A stretch of 20,225 nucleotides of DNA, taken from IMG/VR virus record IMGVR_UViG_3300022934_003465, positions 1 to 20,225 of that record; one strand, written 5' to 3'. Within the stretch, counting starts at the first letter, position 1. Each line of letters starts with the position of its first letter. The notes beneath the pieces were generated by a model that saw only the letters and a list, made by a program, of their open reading frames with translations, did no database searches and was not told where the DNA came from. The position numbers and the translations under genes were made by a program. This document shows positions 1-7,029 of this stretch, in pieces. Origin of the DNA: a virus.

Positions 1-1
1 T

Positions 2-124
2 CAGGCCATTGAACGTGCAGAAGCAATAAGGGAATGGATTATAGGCATTCTGTTATTCTGTGTCACTTCTGGGGTCCTTGGTGCCATATTCTACGTGATT
101 GGAGCAAGCCAGGGGAAATGGTGA
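2..124 (+). CDS. C-terminal fragment of a small membrane protein
   Basis: The window opens inside a plus-strand reading frame that stays open for 40 codons and stops with TGA at 122-124. The visible part begins with a charged stretch (AIERAEAIREW), followed by a single hydrophobic segment of about 23 residues (WIIGILLFCVTSGVLGAIFY) and a short tail ending QGKW. This is the look of a one-pass membrane protein with a short distal tail. The start lies outside the window, so length and family cannot be judged. It is transcribed against almost every other gene here and converges on the minus-strand operon that ends at 235. I do not recognise the family; a holin-like or small structural membrane protein is possible but unproven. 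Confidence 0.55.
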   Translation, partial: QAIERAEAIREWIIGILLFCVTSGVLGAIFYVIGASQGKW

Positions 125-172
125 GGCTGCAGCCGAATGGCAGTTTCCCACTTGTTTTCATATGCATATGGT

Positions 173-202
173 TAGTTATAGATTAGATTTTTTGTATAAC
201 TA
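173..202. repeat. AT-rich inverted repeat between converging genes
   Basis: TAGTTATA at 173-180 is exactly complementary to TATAACTA at 195-202, giving an 8-bp stem with a 14-nt loop that contains a run of six T. It lies in the 110-bp gap between the converging genes ending at 124 and 235, where a two-way terminator would be expected, but the stem is AT-only apart from one G-C pair and no U-tract follows it. The same arm sequence recurs at 14981-15006, so a protein-binding site is an alternative. The rest of the gap (125-234) holds only short palindromes (GGCTGCAGCC, CATATGCATATG) and nothing I can assign. Confidence 0.35.
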
Positions 203-234
203 GATAGTAATGGATTGAATATCTTGCTTGAAGG

Positions 235-516
235 TTATTCGATATAGTGTATTTCGAACCATGTGAGGAGATTGATTGCTTGATCGTTGTCGATATTGAA
301 CCATTCTCCTTTTATTTTTTTGTAGTTGATTTCTTTGTGTAGTTTTGATTCGAGGATTTTGACTTGTTGTTTTGGTACTGGTATAGAGTGTAGTAGAGTG
401 AGAGTGTGGATATTGCCTGTTTGTAGTTGTTTGAGGCGTTTGAGAGGGTCGTTTGAATATCCGAATTTGCAGTGGCCGTTGTTATCGGATATGCAGTATA
501 GGAAAGAGTTATCCAT
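235..516 (-). CDS. GIY-YIG-like (T5orf172/MUG113-type) small protein
   Basis: A 93-aa protein that reads as a compact GIY-YIG nuclease-like domain of the T5orf172/MUG113 type. The N-terminal FLYCISD segment fits the first strand (the GIY position), KFGYSNDPLKRLKQLQTGN fits the YIG strand and helix with the conserved Arg, and LHKEINYKKIKGEWF fits the distal part with a Glu and the GEWF motif typical of this group. In established families the domain cuts DNA and is common in phages, either free or fused to other modules; the small T5orf172 versions are mostly uncharacterised. It is the last gene of the minus-strand operon, overlapping the gene before it by 8 nt (ATGGATAA). No good ribosome-binding site is visible, so translational coupling is likely. 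Confidence is good for the fold, moderate for nuclease activity. Confidence 0.72.
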   Translation of the reverse strand: MDNSFLYCISDNNGHCKFGYSNDPLKRLKQLQTGNIHTLTLLHSIPVPKQQVKILESKLHKEINYKKIKGEWFNIDNDQAINLLTWFEIHYIE

Positions 517-769
517 TATAGATTTTTTGTAGCATGGATTCGAATTCTTCTACTTTAGCTAGTCTATTAGGCCATAGAATGTATTCTTTTTCTGGATTTT
601 TCTTGAGATTATTGAGTAGTGGAACGACTGCATTATATAGAGAGTCGAGTCTTTGTTGTGTGGATTGGGCTGCTTGTTCTGCGTCTGATGCGAGTGCTTG
701 AGTTGCTTGGACAGCAGAGAGTTCTTCTTCATCTACTGCAGTGAATCCAAAGTCGAATATGTCTGACAT
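509..769 (-). CDS. Conserved phage coiled-coil protein (hypothetical)
   Basis: An 86-aa acidic protein. It begins with the striking sequence MSDIFDFGFTAVDEEEL, has an Ala/Gln/Ser-rich heptad-like middle (about residues 18-50) likely to form a coiled coil, and ends with a YILWPNRLAKVEEF segment. I recognise the general pattern (FDFGFT...VDE at the N-terminus, WPNR near the C-terminus) from small hypothetical proteins of marine T4-like phages, but I know no function for them. AAGGA lies six bases before the ATG, supporting the start. It sits between a 34-aa gene and the GIY-YIG gene, overlapping the latter by 8 nt. Codons are often C-ending, like its two neighbours and unlike the genes beyond 1.8 kb. 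Confidence 0.7.
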   Translation of the reverse strand: MSDIFDFGFTAVDEEELSAVQATQALASDAEQAAQSTQQRLDSLYNAVVPLLNNLKKNPEKEYILWPNRLAKVEEFESMLQKIYNG

Positions 770-783
770 TTTTATTCCTTATG

Positions 784-888
784 TTATTCGTCTTTCTCAT
801 AGATGTAGTGGAAGTCTTTTTCAGATTTACGAAATCTTGATAGAAAGAGGTTGATTCGCATCTTGAGAATGAAGAGGTATTTTTTCAT
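784..888 (-). CDS. Small basic hypothetical protein, 34 aa
   Basis: A 34-codon reading frame fills the otherwise empty space between the SGNH gene and the coiled-coil gene. The product starts MKKYLFILKMRINLFLS, a hydrophobic and basic amphipathic stretch, followed by RFRKSEKDFHYIYEKDE, which ends strongly charged. It could be a membrane-associated peptide with a charged tail; the N-terminal half is only weakly hydrophobic enough for a full membrane span. The start lies 4 nt after the SGNH stop codon and the end is 15 nt before the next ATG, which is the spacing seen throughout this operon. The ribosome-binding site is weak (a GGA in the preceding gene's last codon), so coupling is likely. Function unknown. 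Confidence 0.55.
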   Translation of the reverse strand: MKKYLFILKMRINLFLSRFRKSEKDFHYIYEKDE

Positions 889-891
889 GTG

Positions 892-1725
892 TTATCCGTA
901 TAGTTCTTTATATTTATTGAGATAAAGATTTGCAATAAGTTGTTGGCCATTGGCGTTTGGGTGGGGGTCCCATTTGTCTGGTACGAGGTTTGTGAAACCG
1001 ACTTCGTGATCTGATTGTTTGCCTGGGACGAGTTTGAGGACTGAGTTTCCTCCGAGTTCTCGATGGCCGGGCCATCCTATGAAGTGGTTGGTATTGATTT
1101 TATGAAAGAGGTCGACGAGAGAGAATTCAAGGTATTCTTTACGTGCGGTGAGGTTGTTGATTTGAAGATCTTCGAGGTGTTGAAAGATCATGGGTGGAGT
1201 TCCGTGAGCGAAGATGTATTTTAGATTAAGTTCTTCGCATAGTCTTTGTAGTGTATAGACTTGTCTTGTGAATGTTTTTCCAAGAGTGTAGCCGAGGCCG
1301 CCTGGGTCAGGTTTTCGATTAAAGTAGTCTATGAGGTGTTTCGAAATTTCGTAAGGATCAGGAAGGTACATGTATCTTTCATGATTTTGATTGTGTATTG
1401 GATACACGTCATTCGGGCCGTTTTTTTCAAGGTTTAGCCAGACTCCAGGATTATATGACTCAGTGTCGTAGAGCCACATTCTTAACGTTTGACTCCATGC
1501 AATTACGACGAGTTCGATGTCGTTGTGATTATCGAGAATGTATTGAACTGATTTTTGTAAGATATAGTCATTGCCGTGGCCACCTAGGCCAAGATTGACG
1601 TCAGGTAGATCGAGTTCATTTCCAAGAAGTTCTGGCCACATTGGCCAGCCACCTACGCCTTTTCCGCGTTGTCTCCAATTTTTCATTGTAAAGCTGCAGC
1701 CGCAAGCGTATATGTGTTTTGTCAT
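892..1725 (-). CDS. SGNH/GDSL-hydrolase-like protein (copy 1)
   Basis: A 277-aa protein with the blocks of the SGNH hydrolase fold. Block I is near the N-terminus (YACGCSFT, likely nucleophile Ser11), the Gly/Asn block is GLGGHGND, a strand ELVVIAWSQ follows, and the C-terminal DPHPNANG carries the Asp-x-x-His-like pair. In this superfamily the Ser/Asp/His set hydrolyses or transfers acyl groups, including O-acetyl groups on glycans. Start choice: an upstream in-frame GTG would add 26 residues, but AGGA seven bases before the ATG at 1725 and block I directly after it favour the shorter form. It is a diverged paralogue of the next gene upstream (1816-2634). Its codons are mostly C-ending, unlike that paralogue. 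It is separated from it by 90 bp without a gene. Substrate unknown; glycan deacylation is inferred from carbamoyl- and glycosyltransferase neighbours. Confidence 0.75.
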   Translation of the reverse strand: MTKHIYACGCSFTMKNWRQRGKGVGGWPMWPELLGNELDLPDVNLGLGGHGNDYILQKSVQYILDNHNDIELVVIAWSQTLRMWLYDTESYNPGVWLNLEKNGPNDVYPIHNQNHERYMYLPDPYEISKHLIDYFNRKPDPGGLGYTLGKTFTRQVYTLQRLCEELNLKYIFAHGTPPMIFQHLEDLQINNLTARKEYLEFSLVDLFHKINTNHFIGWPGHRELGGNSVLKLVPGKQSDHEVGFTNLVPDKWDPHPNANGQQLIANLYLNKYKELYG

Positions 1726-1815
1726 TTTTCGTCCTGTTCGTAGATGTAGAGAGAACCTGTTTCTGGCGTTTCTTTTCGAAAACGTAATTTGAAAAGTCTC
1801 CACTTTATTTTTATC

Positions 1816-2634
1816 TTATTCATATATCTCTTGATATTTGTCATAGAAAACCTCTGCTATAAGTTCATGTCCTTTTTTATTTGGATGGTGATCTCCTTTA
1901 TCAGGTGCGATACGCTCTTTATCTGTTAAGATCTCAGCGCCTAAGCTCCAACCATTTATGTATGGGTGAAATGGCCAACCAATAAGAGTATGGTTGTCGA
2001 CTTCATTGAACTTTGGAGAGTTTTGGATCATCCATGCCCACTGATCTTCGTTGTAATGAAATTCTTTTCCTAAACTTTTTACGCAGTAAATATATCTGCC
2101 TTGATGAAATGCATTTAATAAATTAGCTGCTATTAATTTAATCTTATATTTTTTACAAATTTTTTGTATTCTTATGATCGTCTCAATGTGATTATTGACA
2201 ATGATTTGAAATAAATTTTCATTTTGTTGATAGTGTTCATTTGCAAGTCTTTCTTCAATCATAAATCGATAATATGGAATTGATTTTACTCTTGAAGCAG
2301 TGTCCCAGTGATCGCTCGTTCGGTCTTGTTGATCAAACCAAGCGAGAGGATTATGATGCATTAGATTATAAACACTATATCTCCATGTTTCGGTAAAACC
2401 TATTACGACGAGCTCTATGTTATCACTGTCGCTTATCACTCTATTAATGATTGATTTTTCAATCCAATCATTCGAGACTCCACATTCCGCTACGTTGACT
2501 ACAGGTTTGTCAAGCATTTTTCCAAGTAACTCCGGCCATTTTGGAAAATCTTTGTGCTCTACAATATTTGATTTAAAATTTTTATCAGTAAAGCTGCAAC
2601 CCGAAGCTAAAATGTATTTAGAAGACTCTGACAT
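1816..2634 (-). CDS. SGNH/GDSL-hydrolase-like protein (copy 2)
   Basis: A 272-aa paralogue of the protein at 892-1725, with the same order of blocks: LASGCSFT (nucleophile Ser14), then WPELLGKMLDKPVVNV, AECGVSND, the strand ELVVIGFTETW, and DHHPNKKGHELIAEVF at the end with the Asp/His pair. Both copies also share a YDKYQEIYE/LNKYKELYG C-terminus and GWP-containing segments about 60 residues before it. A nine-residue longer start exists, but GGAA placed seven bases before the ATG at 2634 favours this one. It overlaps the end of the carbamoyltransferase gene by 17 nt, so the two are probably co-translated. Codons are A/T-ending like the genes upstream. Role inferred as acyl transfer or hydrolysis on the same glycan as the carbamoyltransferase; not proven. 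Confidence 0.75.
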   Translation of the reverse strand: MSESSKYILASGCSFTDKNFKSNIVEHKDFPKWPELLGKMLDKPVVNVAECGVSNDWIEKSIINRVISDSDNIELVVIGFTETWRYSVYNLMHHNPLAWFDQQDRTSDHWDTASRVKSIPYYRFMIEERLANEHYQQNENLFQIIVNNHIETIIRIQKICKKYKIKLIAANLLNAFHQGRYIYCVKSLGKEFHYNEDQWAWMIQNSPKFNEVDNHTLIGWPFHPYINGWSLGAEILTDKERIAPDKGDHHPNKKGHELIAEVFYDKYQEIYE

Positions 2635-3967
2635 TATATTTTTCCATAAATTCTTGAGCATGGGACCAAGTGTCTACCATAGGTTGACCTTTAATATTTA
2701 GGCTCGTGTTCAGAAGCATTGGGACACCAGTCTTTTCATACCATTCTTCAAGTATAGGACGTAATATAGACTGGCAATCTTTACGAACTATTTGCACTCT
2801 TGCTGTACCGTCGACATGTGTCACTGATGAGTAATCGTGTTTTGCTTTTGCAACAAACTGCATATACTCGTTCATTGGGCCTGAAAAATATTCTTCAGCA
2901 TATTCTTCCAAGATTGCGGGTGCAAAGGGTCGAAAGAGTTGTCTACGTTTAATTTGATTAACAGTGTCTTTAATTTCTCGTCGAGGATCAGCAAGCAGGC
3001 TACGATTGCCAAGGGCACGAGGACCAAACTCTGCACGGCCATTTGCAATACCGCAATAGGCATGATCATACAAATACTCAGCAACTTCACGAGGATTGAT
3101 TTCTTGACAGATATTTGTTCCAAGGTATGGTCCTTTCCACTTTAGCTTTTTGCCATATGCTAATGCTGCAGCGCCAAGAGATGATCCACAGTCACCAGGA
3201 TTAGGCATGATCCACATATTTTTACCAAAAGCAGCGATACGACTATTCGCTACACAGTTGAGTGCTACACCACCCATGAATACGAGATTGTCGTGCTTAC
3301 AGTATAGTTGAACATAATGTAGTATTTCATTCTCAATCATGTTTTGAGCTGATGCGGCAATGTCTTCATTTCGAGCTGTAGGTAATACGTTTCCTATGCC
3401 TTTGTGGCAATTGGAATACATGTATGTACGAAGATCTGAAACATGAATTGGCTCACCATATGCAGCCATTCCCATCGTAATGTATTCATCTTCATTAGGC
3501 TTCAAGCCAATTCGTTGAGTAATAGCTGAATAGAACAAGCCAAGTGAGAATGGATATTTCTCACTCTTGATCTTCTTCATACGTGGTGTTTCACCATCCA
3601 TCCATGCATTCCAGATAGAGATCGTATCCCATTCACCTATAGAGTCAATAACAAGGATGTTACACTCATCGAATGTGGAGGTATAGAAACCAGCTGCAGC
3701 ATGAGTCTTATGATGAGAAAATGCTACATCATACTTTGTTCTTGCAGGTTTCCATCCTTGACCAGCATATAATTGACGTGTTCTTTTGAGCCAAGGCTTT
3801 TCATAAAATGAAACGACATCGGCCTCAACCATTTGTGATGGATGAAGCCAACGATCATTCTTCTTACGTGAATATCTTTCTGAGTGAGTTGCTGATAGGA
3901 TTTCATTGTTTTCAATTAGACATGCACCAGCATCATGAAATCCTTCGCTTAATCCTAATATTTTCAT
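2618..3967 (-). CDS. NodU/CmcH-family O-carbamoyltransferase
   Basis: A 449-aa member of the NodU/CmcH/TobZ carbamoyltransferase family, which moves a carbamoyl group from carbamoyl phosphate via a carbamoyl-adenylate to a hydroxyl of a sugar or other acceptor. The N-terminal ASKHA-fold domain shows GLSEGFHDAGA (residues 5-15), FSHHKTHAAAGFY with metal-binding-type histidines (85, 86, 89), and GGVALNCVANS (232-242). The C-terminal YrdC-like domain shows GRAEFGPRALGNRS (310-323), RPFAP, and LLNTSLNIKGQP (418-429). It is shorter than the usual 550-600 residues, as phage forms often are. It starts within the stop codon of the SPASM-like gene (ATGA). Established relatives decorate Nod factors and antibiotics, and a metavirome enzyme is reported to carbamoylate 5-hydroxymethylcytosine. 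Given the glycosyltransferase and SGNH neighbours I favour a glycan acceptor, but DNA cannot be excluded. Confidence 0.92.
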   Translation of the reverse strand: MKILGLSEGFHDAGACLIENNEILSATHSERYSRKKNDRWLHPSQMVEADVVSFYEKPWLKRTRQLYAGQGWKPARTKYDVAFSHHKTHAAAGFYTSTFDECNILVIDSIGEWDTISIWNAWMDGETPRMKKIKSEKYPFSLGLFYSAITQRIGLKPNEDEYITMGMAAYGEPIHVSDLRTYMYSNCHKGIGNVLPTARNEDIAASAQNMIENEILHYVQLYCKHDNLVFMGGVALNCVANSRIAAFGKNMWIMPNPGDCGSSLGAAALAYGKKLKWKGPYLGTNICQEINPREVAEYLYDHAYCGIANGRAEFGPRALGNRSLLADPRREIKDTVNQIKRRQLFRPFAPAILEEYAEEYFSGPMNEYMQFVAKAKHDYSSVTHVDGTARVQIVRKDCQSILRPILEEWYEKTGVPMLLNTSLNIKGQPMVDTWSHAQEFMEKYNVRVF

Positions 3968-4275
3968 TCTTTTACTTTACAAAATCTTTCACATTGCATA
4001 AGTGTTGTTTCTTCTTTATACCAAGACTCCACAAGAGTTTTGTTAAACCAATCATGGCTCAATATTTCTGGCATAGTCTTATTATTTAAGTTAAGATCAT
4101 CTTTATTTTCTTGATATTGTTTCATGACATTTTGTTTAAGGTGAATTTGTTTCCACTCTTCTTTTTCTGGCATAAACATAAAGTTTGCAAGATAGCAACA
4201 AGGATATACTTGGCCGTCAGGGTTAATTAGTACTTTATTATTTTTTCGCCATTTGCATTCGATGCGATATGTCAT
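3964..4275 (-). CDS. Stand-alone SPASM-like auxiliary cluster protein (cassette A)
   Basis: A 103-aa protein that looks like the C-terminal auxiliary Fe-S domain of a radical SAM/SPASM enzyme, encoded on its own. Cysteines fall at ECKW (Cys7), in the hallmark NPDGQVYPCCY (Cys26, Cys27) and in QCERFC (Cys95, Cys99). That is five cysteines, short of the seven of a classical SPASM domain, so one cluster of this or twitch type is likely. It begins inside the stop codon of the radical SAM core gene (ATGA overlap), so the two products are probably made in step and work together. A TAA precedes the ATG in its own frame, so it is not an unread extension of the core. It is clearly paralogous to the protein at 5835-6236 (shared VLINPDGQVYPCCYL, DELNLxxK, WF...SW.KEET). 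Confidence 0.8.
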   Translation of the reverse strand: MTYRIECKWRKNNKVLINPDGQVYPCCYLANFMFMPEKEEWKQIHLKQNVMKQYQENKDDLNLNNKTMPEILSHDWFNKTLVESWYKEETTLMQCERFCKVKE

Positions 4276-4979
4276 TTAAACTCAAACCTTTTGATTTTGT
4301 TATCTGCTTCTTCAAGATATTCACGCTCTCCATTCTCGTTAATGAATTCCCAAGGAGATGGTTCATATATTGTAAATCGATCTGATGGTGTGATTGACCA
4401 GGACGTGGCCCCGCATTCTTTTGTAAGCTGAATAATATCATCAACATATTCTTGATTGTGTTTAAATACAACAATAAAGCACTTAGTGTCTCCACCAGCA
4501 TCTGCAAATGCTCGCATATTTTCTAATGCTTTTGAAAGAGATACACCTCGGCGATATTTGTTATGCATTTCTTGATTGATACCATCAATATCAAATCCAC
4601 ATTGAATTCTTTTTCCGCCTAATTGACCAAGTTGAGTCCACCATTCTTTTGATCGAATTCCTCCATTAGTAAAGAGTAAGATCTTTGCAGTTGAGTTGTC
4701 AAGAATATATTTACAAATCTCTAAGATGTCCTTGTTCATAATTGGATCACCCCAGCTTCCACAAAACTCAAATGAATTAAACATATGTAAGGTGTCAATA
4801 GGATATTGCTTTTGAAAGTGACTTAGGTCATGCTGAACGAGAGGAAGCCAATCTGCTTTTCCAAGTCCATTTCTATTTGTCCTGTGGCATTGAGGGCAAG
4901 CTGCGTTACAGTATGTCGTAATGTCTACCCATGCCGTCATCTTTTCATCAATCATGGAAGAAAAGAAACCTATATTCAT
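4272..4979 (-). CDS. Radical SAM core enzyme (cassette A)
   Basis: A 235-aa radical SAM protein. The [4Fe-4S]-binding CxxxCxxC motif is YCNAACPQC (Cys24, Cys28, Cys31), placed right after the first strand (AWVDITTY) as in the family. SWGDPIMNKDILEI fits the GGEP-like SAM-binding region, and FTNGG, GFDIDGINQEMHNKYR and FIVVFKHNQEY fit later barrel strands. Such enzymes cleave SAM to a 5'-deoxyadenosyl radical; those with SPASM-type partners act mostly on peptides, but sugar and cofactor substrates are known. The chain stops after the partial barrel and the SPASM part is a separate overlapping gene. It overlaps the glycosyltransferase upstream by 4 nt (ATGA). It is a paralogue of 6208-7029. The substrate is unknown. 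Confidence 0.88.
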   Translation of the reverse strand: MNIGFFSSMIDEKMTAWVDITTYCNAACPQCHRTNRNGLGKADWLPLVQHDLSHFQKQYPIDTLHMFNSFEFCGSWGDPIMNKDILEICKYILDNSTAKILLFTNGGIRSKEWWTQLGQLGGKRIQCGFDIDGINQEMHNKYRRGVSLSKALENMRAFADAGGDTKCFIVVFKHNQEYVDDIIQLTKECGATSWSITPSDRFTIYEPSPWEFINENGEREYLEEADNKIKRFEFK

Positions 4980-5842
4980 TGTACTTTCTCTACATTAAAA
5001 AATTGATTAAATTGTTTGTTTATAATGTGAACAATCTTTGCATCTGGTGCAATAGGTTCATTTTTATTACGGTGATTCCAAACCCAATGCCATTTTGATC
5101 CAAGATCTTGAAAAGGTAAGTTGTGTATTGATATTAAAAAGGAAACAACTGACTCATTGTTTATATTGAAAAGCTTTTCTATTTCTTTTTGATAAAAATT
5201 AGTCCCTTTGGTTTTAATTCTCCACACGTCTACACCAGCCCAACTTAAAGATTTCATATAACTCATGTCTTGTATTTGCTGGCTCGTAAAACCCATAATT
5301 CCAGTATTTAATACTTTTTGTAGCTTTGACTCTACATTTCTATTTTTGCATAGTGATTTCATTAACGCATATTTTACAGCAACTGATCGTTTCATTGGCA
5401 CATAAGTTAACCAACCTTCTTCGATATTTTCTACGTTTTCAGGCCTATCATCATGAAATCCATGCATTAATATTCCTTTATTAAAATCAAAAGCTTCGAA
5501 AATATTTTCATCTGTATTAGGAATTACATCTAAATCAAAATAAACAATCTCATCATATTCTTTTGAAAACTTTTCAAGCAAATAAAACTTAAAGTGCTGG
5601 ATGGATTGATATTCTCCTTCATATATTTCTTTTTCTTTCAAATAATTTTCTAAATCATGAAATAAGTTACCATATCCTACAAGTTTGTAATCAGCATTAC
5701 ATTTTTCTGCATACTTTTTTTGTAAGTAACTAATAAGAGAAACATTTAAGTTTAAGTCATGACGCGGCTCATACTCATTTAGATCACCTCCAGCATAAGT
5801 AAAGTTTATATAAATTGAAAATATAAGTCTTTTTTTACTCAT
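4976..5842 (-). CDS. GT-A-type glycosyltransferase-like protein
   Basis: A 288-aa protein resembling GT8-like GT-A glycosyltransferases. After an N-terminal strand (RLIFSIYINF) and a helix region ending SIQHFKFYLLEKFSKEYD, it has IVYFDLDVIPN, where Asp103 and Asp105 form the DxD metal/nucleotide-sugar site. NTGIMGF near residue 190 matches the usual N-x-G region after the DxD, and IVHIINK near the end could supply the late His. No signal or membrane segment is seen, so it should act in the cytosol on an activated sugar. It lies between the two radical SAM cassettes, overlapping the upstream SPASM-like gene by 8 nt (ATGAGTAA) and the next core gene by 4. This placement suggests that sugar transfer and radical chemistry act on one substrate. 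Donor and acceptor unknown. Confidence 0.72.
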   Translation of the reverse strand: MSKKRLIFSIYINFTYAGGDLNEYEPRHDLNLNVSLISYLQKKYAEKCNADYKLVGYGNLFHDLENYLKEKEIYEGEYQSIQHFKFYLLEKFSKEYDEIVYFDLDVIPNTDENIFEAFDFNKGILMHGFHDDRPENVENIEEGWLTYVPMKRSVAVKYALMKSLCKNRNVESKLQKVLNTGIMGFTSQQIQDMSYMKSLSWAGVDVWRIKTKGTNFYQKEIEKLFNINNESVVSFLISIHNLPFQDLGSKWHWVWNHRNKNEPIAPDAKIVHIINKQFNQFFNVEKVQ

Positions 5843-6236
5843 CTACATAATGCTCACAAAACTGTCGACACTGATCTGATCTTGTTTCTTCTTTTTCCCA
5901 TGATTTAGGAAGTATTTCAGTAAACCATTTGTGATTAAGAATATCTTTCATAGATTTCTTTTTTAAATTTAACTCATCATAGTGTTTTTTATATTCTATC
6001 ATAACCATATCACCAGATCCAGCTTCAGATTCTGGATTCGTCTTCCAATACCAGTTTTCACCTTTTTGAGATAAATCTTCTACTTGGTTATTTGGACCAA
6101 ACACCCCGAGAATTTCTGTTTTAAATGCTTTATTACAAAGATAGCAACAGGGATAAACTTGTCCATCAGGATTAATAAGAATTCTACCCATTTCTTGCCA
6201 AGAGCATTTAATGTATGTCTTCTTCTTCTCCGACAT
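5835..6236 (-). CDS. Stand-alone SPASM-like auxiliary cluster protein (cassette B)
   Basis: A 133-aa paralogue of the SPASM-like protein at 3964-4275. It carries KCSW (Cys11), NPDGQVYPCCYLC (Cys30, Cys31, Cys34) and QCRQFC (Cys123, Cys127): six cysteines, one more than copy A. About 28 extra residues sit between the PCC motif and the DELNLKKK helix. The ATG at 6236 is preferred over an in-frame TTG two codons earlier because AGGA lies at good spacing from the ATG. It overlaps the radical SAM core of cassette B by 29 nt and so is likely translated by coupling. The family would bind an auxiliary Fe-S cluster and contact the substrate in a complex with the core; that two-protein arrangement is inferred. 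Confidence 0.8.
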   Translation of the reverse strand: MSEKKKTYIKCSWQEMGRILINPDGQVYPCCYLCNKAFKTEILGVFGPNNQVEDLSQKGENWYWKTNPESEAGSGDMVMIEYKKHYDELNLKKKSMKDILNHKWFTEILPKSWEKEETRSDQCRQFCEHYVDE

Positions 6237-7029
6237 TTTCAACTTTCCTTTTCATTTCTAAAAACCAAGGCTGAAACTCTGATCGAGTTTTCCAATCACT
6301 TTGAGCGTCTCTCACCTTTTTAGGTTTGTAATATGTAGTTGCTTGTTCTAAAACATCTTCTTCACCGTGTTCATTTTTAAACTCAAATACCGGCCCATCG
6401 CTAAATCGATTTGACTCTACAAAAATAACATCGATAGCACCATACGCTCTACATAGGTCAAGAATTTCTTGTAAGTAATCTTGATTATGTTTATGCACCA
6501 CACAGAATCCATCTGCTTGTGCACCTGCATCAGTGACTTCTTTCATATTTGCAAGAATTTTATCAAGCTCTGTTTTTCTACGATATTTTTCTTGCATTTC
6601 TTGGTTAATACCTTCAATAGCAAAGTCAAAGCGAATAAGTCCTTTTCCTTTACATTTTTTAGAAAGCTCACCCATTTTACGCCACCAACTTTTTGGACGA
6701 ATGCTACCATTTGTATCAATTGTAAGTTGAGTTCTAGGATTTGTATCGAGAATATATTCACAGATCTCATATAAATCCTTACACATAGCAGGATCACCCC
6801 AAGTGCCACAAATTTCCCACAAATAAGTTCTTTTCACAAGTTCTTCATCATAAGCATTTTTAAACTCTTCAAGTGTCCATTGTATTAAAGGAAGCCATTC
6901 AATTTTTCCTAATCCACCGCCCCAACGATCAGTACGATGGCATTGTGGACAGCCTGCATTACAATAAGTAGATATATCTATGAACATATGCAATTCATGA
7001 TTATCATAAAAATCTTTATATGAATTCAT
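6208..7029 (-). CDS. Radical SAM core enzyme (cassette B)
   Basis: A 273-aa radical SAM protein with the cluster motif TYCNAGCPQC (Cys23, Cys27, Cys30) after the strand HMFIDIS. Further matches to the family are CGTWGDPAM (SAM contact region), LTIDTNGSIR, DFAIEGINQEMQEKYRR and FCVVHKHNQDY. Shared segments with cassette A (CPQCHRT, LGK.EWLPL, INQEM..KYRR, AGA/AGG then a VV.KHNQ) show recent common ancestry. The C-terminus has an extra 35-40 residue charged tail (KVRDAQSDW to EEEDIH) that A lacks. Its start codon overlaps the stop of the 27-aa gene (ATGA) and its end overlaps the SPASM-like gene. No SPASM cysteines are present in this chain. Substrate unknown; the reaction would begin from reductive SAM cleavage. 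Confidence 0.88.
   Translation of the reverse strand: MNSYKDFYDNHELHMFIDISTYCNAGCPQCHRTDRWGGGLGKIEWLPLIQWTLEEFKNAYDEELVKRTYLWEICGTWGDPAMCKDLYEICEYILDTNPRTQLTIDTNGSIRPKSWWRKMGELSKKCKGKGLIRFDFAIEGINQEMQEKYRRKTELDKILANMKEVTDAGAQADGFCVVHKHNQDYLQEILDLCRAYGAIDVIFVESNRFSDGPVFEFKNEHGEEDVLEQATTYYKPKKVRDAQSDWKTRSEFQPWFLEMKRKVENVGEEEDIH

Noticed and set aside
124-133. GGCTGCAGCC palindrome after the plus-strand gene as a terminator
   Set aside because: It has no room for a loop and no following T-tract; probably a chance restriction-like palindrome.
1571-1792. Plus-strand frames of 60-95 codons opposite the SGNH and carbamoyltransferase genes
   Set aside because: They mirror strongly supported minus-strand genes, lack translation signals and have low-complexity or arginine/serine-rich shadow sequences.
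1726-1803. 26-residue N-terminal extension of SGNH copy 1 from a GTG
   Set aside because: No ribosome-binding site before the GTG; the internal ATG has AGGA at proper spacing and begins just before block I.
4272-4275. Radical SAM/SPASM split as a programmed frameshift or sequencing error
   Set aside because: In the SPASM-like frame a TAA stop lies directly before its ATG, no tandem-slippage heptamer is present, and cassette B shows the same split with a different overlap.
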